A stretch of DNA of 63,389 nt from Burkholderiaceae bacterium. Its GTDB lineage: Bacteria; Pseudomonadota; Gammaproteobacteria; Burkholderiales; Burkholderiaceae_C. Every line of letters begins with the position of its first letter. Positions within the stretch are counted from its first letter, which is position 1. Positions 9,208-16,957 of this stretch are shown here, one piece after another. The DNA is taken from contig JAFEHU010000007.1 of the NCBI GenBank assembly GCA_017848435.1, positions 1 through 63,389 on the forward strand, given 5' to 3'. A model generated the notes under the pieces. That model saw only the letters and a list, made by a program, of their open reading frames with translations. It was not told the origin of the DNA and did not search any database. Both the position numbers and the translations under genes were made by a program.

Positions 9208-9689
9208 CTTCCCTCTACGACTTCGACGCCCAGCAGATCGACGGCAGCACCGTGCCCCTGGCCCGCTTCAAGGGTCAGGTGCTGTTGATCGTCAACACCG
9301 CCAGCGCCTGCGGCTTCACGCCGCAGTTCGCCGGGCTGGAAGAGCTGCACACGACCTACGGCGGCAAGGGCCTGGTGGTGCTGGGGTTTCCGTGCAACCA
9401 GTTTGGTTCGCAAGACCCGGGCAGCAACGACGAGATCGCGTCGTTCTGCTCGCTCAATTACGGCGTGAGTTTTCCAATGATGGCCAAGGTGGACGTCAAC
9501 GGCGCTGGCGCGCACCCGCTCTACCAGTACCTCACCAAGGAGGCGCCGGGGCTGTTGGGCAGCAAGGCGATCAAATGGAACTTCACCAAGTTCCTGGTCG
9601 GCAAGGACGGCCAAGTGCTCAAGCGCTATGCGCCAACAGACACACCCAAAAGTCTGGCCAAGGACATCGAGGCGGCGCTGGCGGCCTGA
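9204..9689 (+). CDS. glutathione peroxidase family thiol peroxidase
   Basis: A 161-residue peroxidase of the thioredoxin fold. The catalytic tetrad is visible: Cys36 in NTASACGFTPQ, Gln in PCNQFGSQDP, and Trp and Asn in KWNFTKF. It is a Cys rather than selenocysteine enzyme and probably uses thioredoxin or glutathione to reduce hydroperoxides. The ATG overlaps the stop of the EamA gene. It is convergent with glcF, with four bases between stops. Confidence 0.9.
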   Translation: MTSLYDFDAQQIDGSTVPLARFKGQVLLIVNTASACGFTPQFAGLEELHTTYGGKGLVVLGFPCNQFGSQDPGSNDEIASFCSLNYGVSFPMMAKVDVNGAGAHPLYQYLTKEAPGLLGSKAIKWNFTKFLVGKDGQVLKRYAPTDTPKSLAKDIEAALAA

Positions 9690-9693
9690 GCCT

Positions 9694-10917
9694 TCAGCGC
9701 ACGAGGGCTTGGTCCAGCACCTCCACCCAGTGCCGAACCGGCGTGGCCGTGCCGCTCTGCAAATGGGTGATGCAGCCAATGTTGGCCGACACAATTGTCT
9801 CTGGCGCAAGCTGGTTCAAATGGCCAAGCTTGCGGTCGCGCAGGGTTTGCGCCATGTCCGGGTTCAGCACCGAGTACGTCCCGGCTGAGCCGCAACACAA
9901 ATGCGCTTCGTTCATGGCGGTGCGCACCTTGAAGCCCAAAGCCCCCAGGTGCTGCTCGACCCCGCCACGCAGTTGCTGGCCGTGCTGCAAGGTGCAGGGT
10001 GGGTGAAAAGCAAACTGACCAGCAGGAACCTTGAGTTTGCCCTTCAGGGCGGCCACCAGCTCGGGCAAGAGTTCGCTCAGGTCCTGGGTCAATGCGCTGA
10101 TGCGCCGGGCCTTGTCGGCATACACCGGGTCGTCGCGCAGCAGATGGCCATACTCTTTCACCGTCACACCGCAGCCGGAGGCGTTCATCACGATCGCCTC
10201 CACGCCCGCATCCACATGCGGCCACCAGGCATCGATGTTGGCACGCATCTGGGCCTTGCCGCCGTCCTGGTCGTTCAGGTGGAACTTGACCGCCCCGCAG
10301 CAGCCGGCATTGGGGGCCACCACGGTCTGGATGCCGGCGGCGTCCAGCACGCGCGCGGTGGCGGTGTTGATGTTGGGGGCCATGGACGGCTGCACGCAGC
10401 CCGCCAGCACCAGCACCTGGCGCGCATGGCTGCGGGTGGGCCACATGCCGGGCGGCGGGGCCACCGGCACCTTGTTCTTCAGGCTTTGCGGCAGCAGGCC
10501 GCGCACCAACTGGCCCGCCTTCATGGCCGGGCCAAACAGCGGTGAGGGCAGGCCTTCCTTCAGTGCCCAGCGCAGGGCTGTTTCGCCCAGCGGGCGGGGC
10601 ACTTTGCTGTCCACAATTTTGCGGCCGATGTCGACCAGGTGCCCGTACTGCACACCGCTGGGGCAGGTGGTCTCGCAGTTGCGGCAGGTCAGGCAGCGAT
10701 CCAGGTGCACCTGCGTTTTGCGCGTCGGCGCTTCGCCTTCCAGCACCTGCTTGATGAGGTAGATGCGGCCACGCGGGCCGTCGAGTTCGTCGCCGAGGAG
10801 CTGGTAGGTGGGGCAGGTGGCGGTGCAGAAACCGCAATGCACACACTTGCGCAGAATGGCTTCGGCTTCGGCGCCGTCGGCGGTGCCGGCGAATTCGGGG
10901 GCGAGGTGGGTTTGCAT
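9694..10917 (-). CDS. glcF: glycolate oxidase iron-sulfur subunit
   Basis: A 407-residue subunit of glycolate dehydrogenase. Two [4Fe-4S] motifs are near the N-terminus (CVHCGFCTATCP at 25-36 and CLTCRNCETTCP near 74), followed by two CCG-type cysteine-rich domains (AGCVQPSMAPN, NAGCCGAVKFH, CCGSAGTYS). With GlcD and GlcE it oxidises glycolate to glyoxylate and passes electrons to the membrane quinone pool. It lies 19 bp after glcE on the same strand. Confidence 0.92.
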   Translation of the reverse strand: MQTHLAPEFAGTADGAEAEAILRKCVHCGFCTATCPTYQLLGDELDGPRGRIYLIKQVLEGEAPTRKTQVHLDRCLTCRNCETTCPSGVQYGHLVDIGRKIVDSKVPRPLGETALRWALKEGLPSPLFGPAMKAGQLVRGLLPQSLKNKVPVAPPPGMWPTRSHARQVLVLAGCVQPSMAPNINTATARVLDAAGIQTVVAPNAGCCGAVKFHLNDQDGGKAQMRANIDAWWPHVDAGVEAIVMNASGCGVTVKEYGHLLRDDPVYADKARRISALTQDLSELLPELVAALKGKLKVPAGQFAFHPPCTLQHGQQLRGGVEQHLGALGFKVRTAMNEAHLCCGSAGTYSVLNPDMAQTLRDRKLGHLNQLAPETIVSANIGCITHLQSGTATPVRHWVEVLDQALVR

Positions 10918-10936
10918 CGGCGGTGGACTGGGTCGC

Positions 10937-12016
10937 TCAGAGGTCGGCGTAGAACCGGCCCCGGTTGAAAATGCCCGCCGGGTCGAATTCCTTTTTCAGT
11001 TCGCGGTGGATGCGCGCGAGCGGTGGCGACAGCGGCGAAAACACCGCCACGTCGGTCCGCTGCACCTCGGCGGGCGCTCTGAAAAGAGTAGCATGACCAC
11101 CAGATTCGACTATGGCTGAGCGCAGTTTTATATCAAAATTTGGGGTTTGCTTGAGCCATCGCTGCCCACCACCCCATTCCAGCAGGCTGGGGCCAAGGCC
11201 GAGCGGCGGCGTGGTGTCGGGCACGCTGACACGCCACAGCGCCTGGCCTGGTTGCAGCGCAAAAAATGGGTGCGTTTGTTCGCGCAGACTGGCCCAGAAG
11301 ACGGGCGCATCGTCGCGCAGTACCATGCCACCCATGCGGGCCTGCGCCGCCTGCACGGCGGCATGGGCGCCACGCAAACGCACCCACAGCCGGTCGGCGT
11401 GCCAGCAGGAAGCGTTGAGGGGCAAAGGCAATCCGCCCCAGCGGTTGAGTTGTGCGATGGCACCAGCCTCATCCAGTTCGAACACCAATGTGGCTTCGGC
11501 CACCGGCTGGGCCAGCACCTTGAGCGACACCTCGGTGACCACGCCCAGAATGCCCAGCGCGCCCACCAGCAGGCGCGACACGTCGTAGCCGGCCACGTTC
11601 TTCATCACCGTGCCGCCAAACTGCAGTTGCTGGCCCTGCCCGTTCAGCAGCGACACCCCGAGCACATGGTCGCGCACCGACCCGGCACTGGGCCGGGCCG
11701 GGCCGCTCAGACCCGCGCTGACCATGCCGCCCAGGGTGGCGCCGGGGCCAAAATGCGGTGGCTCGAACGGCAGGGTCTGGTGGTGTTTGGCCAACGCGGC
11801 CTCGATGTCGGCCAGCGGCGTGCCGGCGCCGGCACGGATGTAGAGCTCGCTCGGCTCGTAGCTGGTGATGCCGTTCAGCGCGGTGGTGTCGAGCCGTTCG
11901 CCCTGCAGGGTCTGGCCATAAAAGTCCTTGCTGCCACCGCCACAGATGCGCAAGGGTGCGGCCCGGTGGCGGGCATCGTTGACTTGGTCGATGAGCTGGC
12001 GCAGGGCGTGATCCAT
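10937..12016 (-). CDS. glcE: glycolate oxidase FAD-binding subunit
   Basis: A 359-residue FAD_binding_4 protein. The N-terminal FAD region contains RICGGGSKDFYG, YEPSELYIRAGAGTPLADIEAAL and GGMVSAGLSGPARP. The C-terminus FDPAGIFNRGRFY is typical of GlcE. The ATG at 12016 gives the conserved start. The gene forms an operon with glcF, but glcD, usually just upstream, is absent: the upstream neighbour is an unrelated exported protein. Confidence 0.9.
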   Translation of the reverse strand: MDHALRQLIDQVNDARHRAAPLRICGGGSKDFYGQTLQGERLDTTALNGITSYEPSELYIRAGAGTPLADIEAALAKHHQTLPFEPPHFGPGATLGGMVSAGLSGPARPSAGSVRDHVLGVSLLNGQGQQLQFGGTVMKNVAGYDVSRLLVGALGILGVVTEVSLKVLAQPVAEATLVFELDEAGAIAQLNRWGGLPLPLNASCWHADRLWVRLRGAHAAVQAAQARMGGMVLRDDAPVFWASLREQTHPFFALQPGQALWRVSVPDTTPPLGLGPSLLEWGGGQRWLKQTPNFDIKLRSAIVESGGHATLFRAPAEVQRTDVAVFSPLSPPLARIHRELKKEFDPAGIFNRGRFYADL

Positions 12017-12077
12017 GTTGTCACTGTAAGCCAAGCGCTGCGCGACGGGGTTGATCTTTTTGAACGGCCGGCATGGG

Positions 12078-12782
12078 CTATTTTGCAGCGCTGGCGGGTG
12101 CGGCCACCGGGCGAACGGTGCGGGCACGTGCAGCTGTGGGGACCTCGAAGTACAGCGTGCGTTCGATGCCGTTGGCCTGGCGCACCTGCCAGCGGTCGTA
12201 GCGCCGGGCGCCTGACTGCAGCGGTTTGTTGTCCTTGCCCAACGTCTGGTAGCGCTCGCGCTGGGCCAGCAACCAACCGTCGGCTTCGCTCGGCAGCACC
12301 AGCCTGAGTGCGGTGGCGGGGCTCAGGCCATTGCCGCTGGCGCCGATGGACTGCACCAGGGCCGTGGCAAATGCCCGGTGGTGGTTGCGCAGCTCGGTGT
12401 CGTGCTTGTCTTCGGCAATCGCGGCCATCAGCAGCTGCGCCTTGATGAAGGGCAGCTCGGCGATGGGAGCGTACTTCTGCAGCGGGCTCAAGGCCAGCAG
12501 CGCGTCATCGCCATGGCCGGCACGCCAGTGCTGCTCGGCTTTTTTCAGGGCGGCGGCGTAGTCGGCTTCCACGCGCGCAGGTGACAGGCGGGGTTGGCGC
12601 AGGGACTCGCGCAGGAAGTTTGCGCGTGTCTGCACCAGCGGTAACCGCTCGCTGACGCTGAGCGGAATGGGTGCGGCACGGCTGGGCAGGGCGGCGGCCC
12701 ATGTGAAGGCGAGTGCCAGGGCGGCGTGGACGGCCAGTTGCACTGTGGCGCGGTGGGTGGGGTGGCGTGTCTGCGAAATCAT
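12078..12782 (-). CDS. exported helical protein of unknown function
   Basis: A 234-residue protein with a Sec signal peptide (hydrophobic core VHAALALAFTWAAAL, likely cleavage after SRAA). The mature part is rich in alanine and predicted alpha-helix, with a TPR-like stretch around RVEADYAAALKKAEQHWRAGHGDDAL. It ends in an Ala/Pro-rich tail. I do not recognise a named family. It lies between glcE and the amtB terminator, so it is probably transcribed on its own or with glcEF. Confidence 0.6.
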   Translation of the reverse strand: MISQTRHPTHRATVQLAVHAALALAFTWAAALPSRAAPIPLSVSERLPLVQTRANFLRESLRQPRLSPARVEADYAAALKKAEQHWRAGHGDDALLALSPLQKYAPIAELPFIKAQLLMAAIAEDKHDTELRNHHRAFATALVQSIGASGNGLSPATALRLVLPSEADGWLLAQRERYQTLGKDNKPLQSGARRYDRWQVRQANGIERTLYFEVPTAARARTVRPVAAPASAAK

Positions 12783-12839
12783 CTGCCGGGATTGTCGTTC
12801 AGACCGCCAACACCGCCATTTGCACACCTGGCACAGGCC

Positions 12840-12875
12840 AAAAAAAATCCGCCCAGGCATGTGACCCGGGCGGAT
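12840..12875 (-). terminator. intrinsic terminator of the torF-glnK-amtB operon
   Basis: Read on the minus strand, an 8-bp GC-rich stem (ATCCGCCC pairing with GGGCGGAT, 12868-12875 and 12847-12854) is followed at once by eight T residues (12847-12840). This is a canonical rho-independent terminator, 75 bp after the amtB stop and before the next gene. Confidence 0.9.
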
Positions 12876-12908
12876 GTCAATTGAAGAAACTCTCACTCAC
12901 TTTCACCA

Positions 12909-12937
12909 CCCCCTGCCTGCTTGCATCAGACAGGGGG
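12909..12937 (-). repeat. inverted repeat downstream of amtB
   Basis: CCCCCTGCCTG and CAGACAGGGGG form an 11-bp stem with one wobble and a 7-base loop. It lies between the amtB stop and the canonical terminator. It has no T-run and may act as a 3' mRNA stabiliser. Confidence 0.5.
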
Positions 12938-12950
12938 CGTATCTCTCTCC

Positions 12951-14603
12951 TTAGCGGTTGTAGGCGGTCTCGCCGTGCGAGCTGATGTCCAGACCTTCGC
13001 GCTCTTCTTCCTCGGTGACACGCAGGCCAATCACGAGGTCGACGATCTTGTAGGCAATCAAGGACACCACACCCGACCAGACGATGGTCAGCAGCACGGC
13101 CTTGAGCTGGATCCAGACCTGTGCGCCGATGGCGTTGGAGGTCACCGAAGCGGTCACCCAGTCGCCGACCAGGCCAGGGCCACCCAGGGCTTGGTTGTTG
13201 AACACGCCGGTCAGCAGGGCGCCAACGATACCGCCAACACCGTGGACACCGAACACGTCCAGCGAGTCATCTGCACCGAGCATGCGCTTGAGGCCATTGA
13301 CACCCCAGAGGCAGGCGAAGCCAGCCACGAAGCCAATCACGATGGCACCCATCAGGCCGACGTTGCCGCAGGCTGGGGTGATCGCCACCAGGCCAGCCAC
13401 CGCACCGGACGCAGCGCCCAGCATGGAGGCTTTGCCCTTGCTCAGCGCTTCACCGAGGCACCAGGCCAACACAGCGGCTGCCGTGGCGGAGAAGGTGTTC
13501 ATGAAGGCCAGCACAGCGGAGTTGCCGGCTTCCAGCGCCGAGCCGGCGTTGAAACCGAACCAGCCCACCCACAGCAGCGAGGCACCAACCATGGTCAGCG
13601 TCAGGCTGTGAGGCGCCATCGATTCCTTGCCGTAGCCGGTGCGCTTGCCGATCACGTAAGCACCCACCAGGCCCGCCACAGCGGCGTTGATGTGCACCAC
13701 GGTACCGCCGGCGAAGTCCAGCGCGCCCCACTGCCAGATCAGGCCGGCTTTGGCGTTCAGGCCGTCCACCAGGTCGGCAGCGGTGTAGGCGTCAGGGCCC
13801 ATCCAGAACCAGACCATGTGCGCAACCGGGGTGTAGCTGAAGGTGAACCACAGCACCATGAACATCAGCATGGCCGAGAACTTGATGCGTTCTGCGAACG
13901 CGCCAACGATCAGGCAGCAGGTGATGGCGGCAAAGGTGGCCTGGAATGCAAAGAACAGCATTTCAGGAATCACGACGCCCTTGCTGAAGGTCGCGCCCAT
14001 CGCAAACGTGCCCGTCAGCGGATCGAACAGACCCTTCATGAACACGCGGTCAAAGCCACCAATGTAGGCATTGCCTTCGGTGAACGCGAGGCTGTAGCCG
14101 TACAGGCACCACAACACCACAATCAGCGAGAAGGTCACGAACACCTGCATCAGCACCGACAGCATGTTCTTGCTGCGGACCAGGCCGCCGTAGAACAGGG
14201 CCAGGCCAGGGATCGACATCATGATCACCAGCAGGGTGGCCACCAGCAACCAGGCCACATCACCCTTGTTGGGGGTGGGTGCCGGTGCCGCTGGTGCAGC
14301 CTCTGCAGCCGCTGGCGCAGACGCCGCTGCCGCCGCAGCGGGGGCTGCTTCGGCAGGCTTGACTTCAGGGGCAGCCGCTGGCGTGGCCTGGGCCACCACC
14401 ACATCGGCAGGCTTGGCTTTGGCTGCGGCAGGCTTGGCCGCCACAACGGCAGCAGCAGGGGCCGTCGCCACCGGTGCTTCGGCGGGCTTGGCTTCAGCCG
14501 GCTTGACCTCTTCGGTCGCGGCCGCCGGTGCCTGGGCAATGGCGGCAGGGCCAACCATCAGAACGCCCAGACCCAGCACAAGGGAGGCAAGTAGTTTTTT
14601 CAT
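12951..14603 (-). CDS. amtB: ammonium transporter with signal peptide and Ala/Pro-rich leader
   Basis: A 550-residue Amt-family channel. A signal peptide (residues 1-24, ending AIAQA) precedes about 95 residues of A/P/K/E-rich low-complexity sequence with repeats such as KPAEAKPAEA. The transport core starts near NKGDVAWLLVATLLVIMMS and has 11 helices, with AGGTVVHINA and the conserved pore histidines. It imports ammonium and is gated by GlnK, encoded just upstream. The extended leader is longer than in E. coli AmtB but is seen in some betaproteobacteria. Confidence 0.92.
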   Translation of the reverse strand: MKKLLASLVLGLGVLMVGPAAIAQAPAAATEEVKPAEAKPAEAPVATAPAAAVVAAKPAAAKAKPADVVVAQATPAAAPEVKPAEAAPAAAAAASAPAAAEAAPAAPAPTPNKGDVAWLLVATLLVIMMSIPGLALFYGGLVRSKNMLSVLMQVFVTFSLIVVLWCLYGYSLAFTEGNAYIGGFDRVFMKGLFDPLTGTFAMGATFSKGVVIPEMLFFAFQATFAAITCCLIVGAFAERIKFSAMLMFMVLWFTFSYTPVAHMVWFWMGPDAYTAADLVDGLNAKAGLIWQWGALDFAGGTVVHINAAVAGLVGAYVIGKRTGYGKESMAPHSLTLTMVGASLLWVGWFGFNAGSALEAGNSAVLAFMNTFSATAAAVLAWCLGEALSKGKASMLGAASGAVAGLVAITPACGNVGLMGAIVIGFVAGFACLWGVNGLKRMLGADDSLDVFGVHGVGGIVGALLTGVFNNQALGGPGLVGDWVTASVTSNAIGAQVWIQLKAVLLTIVWSGVVSLIAYKIVDLVIGLRVTEEEEREGLDISSHGETAYNR

Positions 14604-14632
14604 AGCAATGCTTCTCTGTTGAGTGGCGGGTC

Positions 14633-14992
<360 letters not shown>

Positions 14993-15000
14993 CTATGGGC

Positions 15001-15753
15001 TCAGAAGTTGTACTTGACGCCCAGAACAACGCCTGCCTTACCGAGGTCTTTGCCGTTGGCAGGAGAGGTGTAAAAGCTGCCGGCATTGGTGTCCACAATG
15101 GTGAACGAGCCCACGAGACCATTGCCAAAGTCCTTGTTCAGGGCCACCGAGTAGTCGGTGTAGGACGCAGCGTTGTTGCCCGAACCATGGTAATCCTGGC
15201 GACCAATGTGCGGCACGACGCTGAAGCCGTTGCCGAGGTCGAATGTGGCGGCCGCTTCCAGGTAACCCGTGCCGCGGCTGTTACCCACACCGAAGGTTTG
15301 TTTGCCAACGCTGCTGGAGTACTTCACCGTCACGGGGCCGTAGGTCAGTGCGCCGTAGAGTTCGGTGGTGTTGACGGTTGGGGTGAAGTTCTGGCTGGGG
15401 TACTGGTAGCGCAAGACGCCCACGTCAAAAGCCAGCGCCTCGGTGACAGCACCGCGGAAGCCACCGTAGAGGTCCAACTCCACCGAGCCTTTGCCACCAG
15501 GAATGTCTTTCAGGACCTTGATCGACGACGCCCACACACCCAGGTAGAGACCGCTGTTGTGCGTGAAATCAGCGCCACCCTGAAGCGCCGGCTTCAGACG
15601 CGTCTGGGAGATGCCGCGGAAGCGGTAGTCACTCACCAGGCCAGCGTTGTATGCCAAGGTGTACGCTGGCTCGGGTGCTTTGGCTTGTGCGAAAGCGACG
15701 CCGGAGGACAGCGTGGCAACAGCCAAGGCGATGAGGGTAACTTTCGATTTCAT
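15001..15753 (-). CDS. torF: TorF-family putative outer-membrane porin
   Basis: A 250-residue outer-membrane protein. The signal peptide ends VAFAQA near residue 22. The mature protein is a run of amphipathic beta-strands starting LAYNAGLVSDYRFRGISQ and ending with the aromatic C-terminal signature GVKYNF. It matches the TorF-type porin family (TIGR02001) found upstream of glnK-amtB in many betaproteobacteria. A role in outer-membrane uptake of nitrogen compounds is inferred from the shared promoter. Confidence 0.85.
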   Translation of the reverse strand: MKSKVTLIALAVATLSSGVAFAQAKAPEPAYTLAYNAGLVSDYRFRGISQTRLKPALQGGADFTHNSGLYLGVWASSIKVLKDIPGGKGSVELDLYGGFRGAVTEALAFDVGVLRYQYPSQNFTPTVNTTELYGALTYGPVTVKYSSSVGKQTFGVGNSRGTGYLEAAATFDLGNGFSVVPHIGRQDYHGSGNNAASYTDYSVALNKDFGNGLVGSFTIVDTNAGSFYTSPANGKDLGKAGVVLGVKYNF

Positions 15754-15802
15754 TCAATTCTCCTGCTCGGGGTGGGTTGATCAATGACTAGCGCCTGACA
15801 CC

Positions 15803-15819
15803 AAGCACGGACTGTGCCA
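15803..15819 (-). promoter_or_regulatory. sigma-54 promoter of torF-glnK-amtB
   Basis: Read on the minus strand, TGGCAC-AGTCCG-TGCTT carries GG and GC elements separated by ten bases, the strict -24/-12 pattern of sigma-54. It places transcription start about 40 bp before torF. Nitrogen-regulated control by NtrC is expected for a glnK-amtB operon. Confidence 0.75.
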
Positions 15820-15915
15820 TGCACAAATTCAACCCCGTCTGCGGGGAATTACCATATGTTTCATGTCCATGACGCCACGCCGAAGCCGCCATCAAGCTGG
15901 CATTAATTCACACCC

Positions 15916-15932
15916 TGCACCGCACTGGTGCT
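15916..15932. promoter_or_regulatory. NtrC enhancer site
   Basis: TGCACC-N5-GGTGCT is a near-perfect match to the NtrC consensus TGCACC-N5-GGTGCA. It is about 100 bp upstream of the sigma-54 promoter on the torF side, the usual enhancer distance. Confidence 0.75.
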
Positions 15933-15989
15933 TCGCCTGTGGTGTGCGCGATTGACTTGCATTAAATGCACCAAATTAAGGATTTACCA

Positions 15990-16898
15990 ATGGAATGCTT
16001 CTCGATGGTGCGCAGTCGGGCGTTATTGGGGTTGGAAGCACCGGCAGTCACCGTTGAGGTGCATCTGACCAACGGTTTGCCCAGCTTTACATTGGTCGGG
16101 CTGGCCGACACCGAGGTCAAAGAGGCCCGGGAACGGGTGCGCAGCGCCATCCAGAACAGCGGTTTGCGCTTTCCAACCAGCCAACGCATCACGGTCAACC
16201 TGGCACCCGCCGACCTGCCCAAGGACTCCGGCCGCTTTGACTTGCCGATTGCGCTGGGCATTCTGGCCGCCAGCGGGCAAATCGACGCGGGCGCGCTGGA
16301 AGGCTGGGAGTTCGCCGGTGAACTGTCGCTCGGCGGCGAGTTGCGGGCGGTGCGCGGCGCGCTGGCGATGAGCCTGGCACTCAGTCTGGGGCAGGCCCAT
16401 GGCCGGCTGGTGTTGCCGGTGGCCAGTGCGGCCGAAGCCGCGCTGGTGCCCGACACCGAGGTCTATGGCGCCCGGCATTTGCTGGACGTGGTGCAACGCT
16501 TTGCCCCTGCTGGCGCGGCGCCTGCAGAGGCCGCCGACGCCCCACCCAGCGGCTGGTCGCGCGTGGGGGCCAGCCCGGTGGCGGGCCAGGTGCCGTACCC
16601 TGACCTGGCCGACGTCAAGGGCCAGGCCTCGGCCAAACGGGCGCTGGAAATTGCCGCTGCTGGCGGCCACAGCCTGCTGATGGTCGGCCCGCCGGGTTCG
16701 GGCAAATCGATGCTGGCACAGCGTTTCGCCGGCCTGCTGCCGCCAATGACGCAGGCCGAAGCGCTGGAGAGCGCTGCCATCGCCAGCCTGGTCGGGCGTT
16801 TTTCAACCGACCGCTGGGCGGTGCGCGGCGTCGCTTCACCACACCACTCGGCCAGCGCGGTGGCGCTGGTGGGTGGTGGCTGTGAATTCCATTTATAG
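15990..16898 (+). pseudogene. comM: comM (yifB), 5' part, interrupted by genomic island
   Basis: ComM is a Mg-chelatase-like AAA+ helicase that aids branch migration in natural transformation and is normally about 500 residues. Here the N-terminal lon-like domain (SRALLGLEAPAVTVEVHL) and the Walker A motif (MVGPPGSGKSMLA) are intact, but the frame follows comM only to VALVGGG (base 16880). It then reads five foreign codons to a TAG. The expected next residues (SPPRPGE, Walker B, sensor regions) are missing. The start at 15990 has an AAGGA eight bases upstream. The cut point matches the known comM target of Tn7-like islands such as Tn6022/AbaR. Confidence 0.9.
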
Positions 16899-16936
16899 CG
16901 ACGACTGTCCAATTAAAACTGCGACTACAGTGTGCA
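16881..16936 (+). mobile_element. left end of Tn7-like element with two TnsB-site-like repeats
   Basis: The junction with comM starts 5'-TGT, the terminal trinucleotide of Tn7-like elements. Two copies of GCGAC-N-AC-N-GT follow at 16898-16908 and 16921-16931, spaced 23 bp, as expected for TnsB binding sites. The right end, target duplication and tnsABC are outside the window, so the boundary is inferred from one side only. Confidence 0.65.
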
Positions 16937-16957
16937 CATCGCACATGGTGGTCTCAG

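Noticed and set aside
12921-14594. A 557-codon open frame on the plus strand opposite amtB
   Set aside because: It is antisense to a clear ammonium transporter, is His/Gly/Arg-rich, and has no family features; long shadow frames are common in GC-rich DNA.
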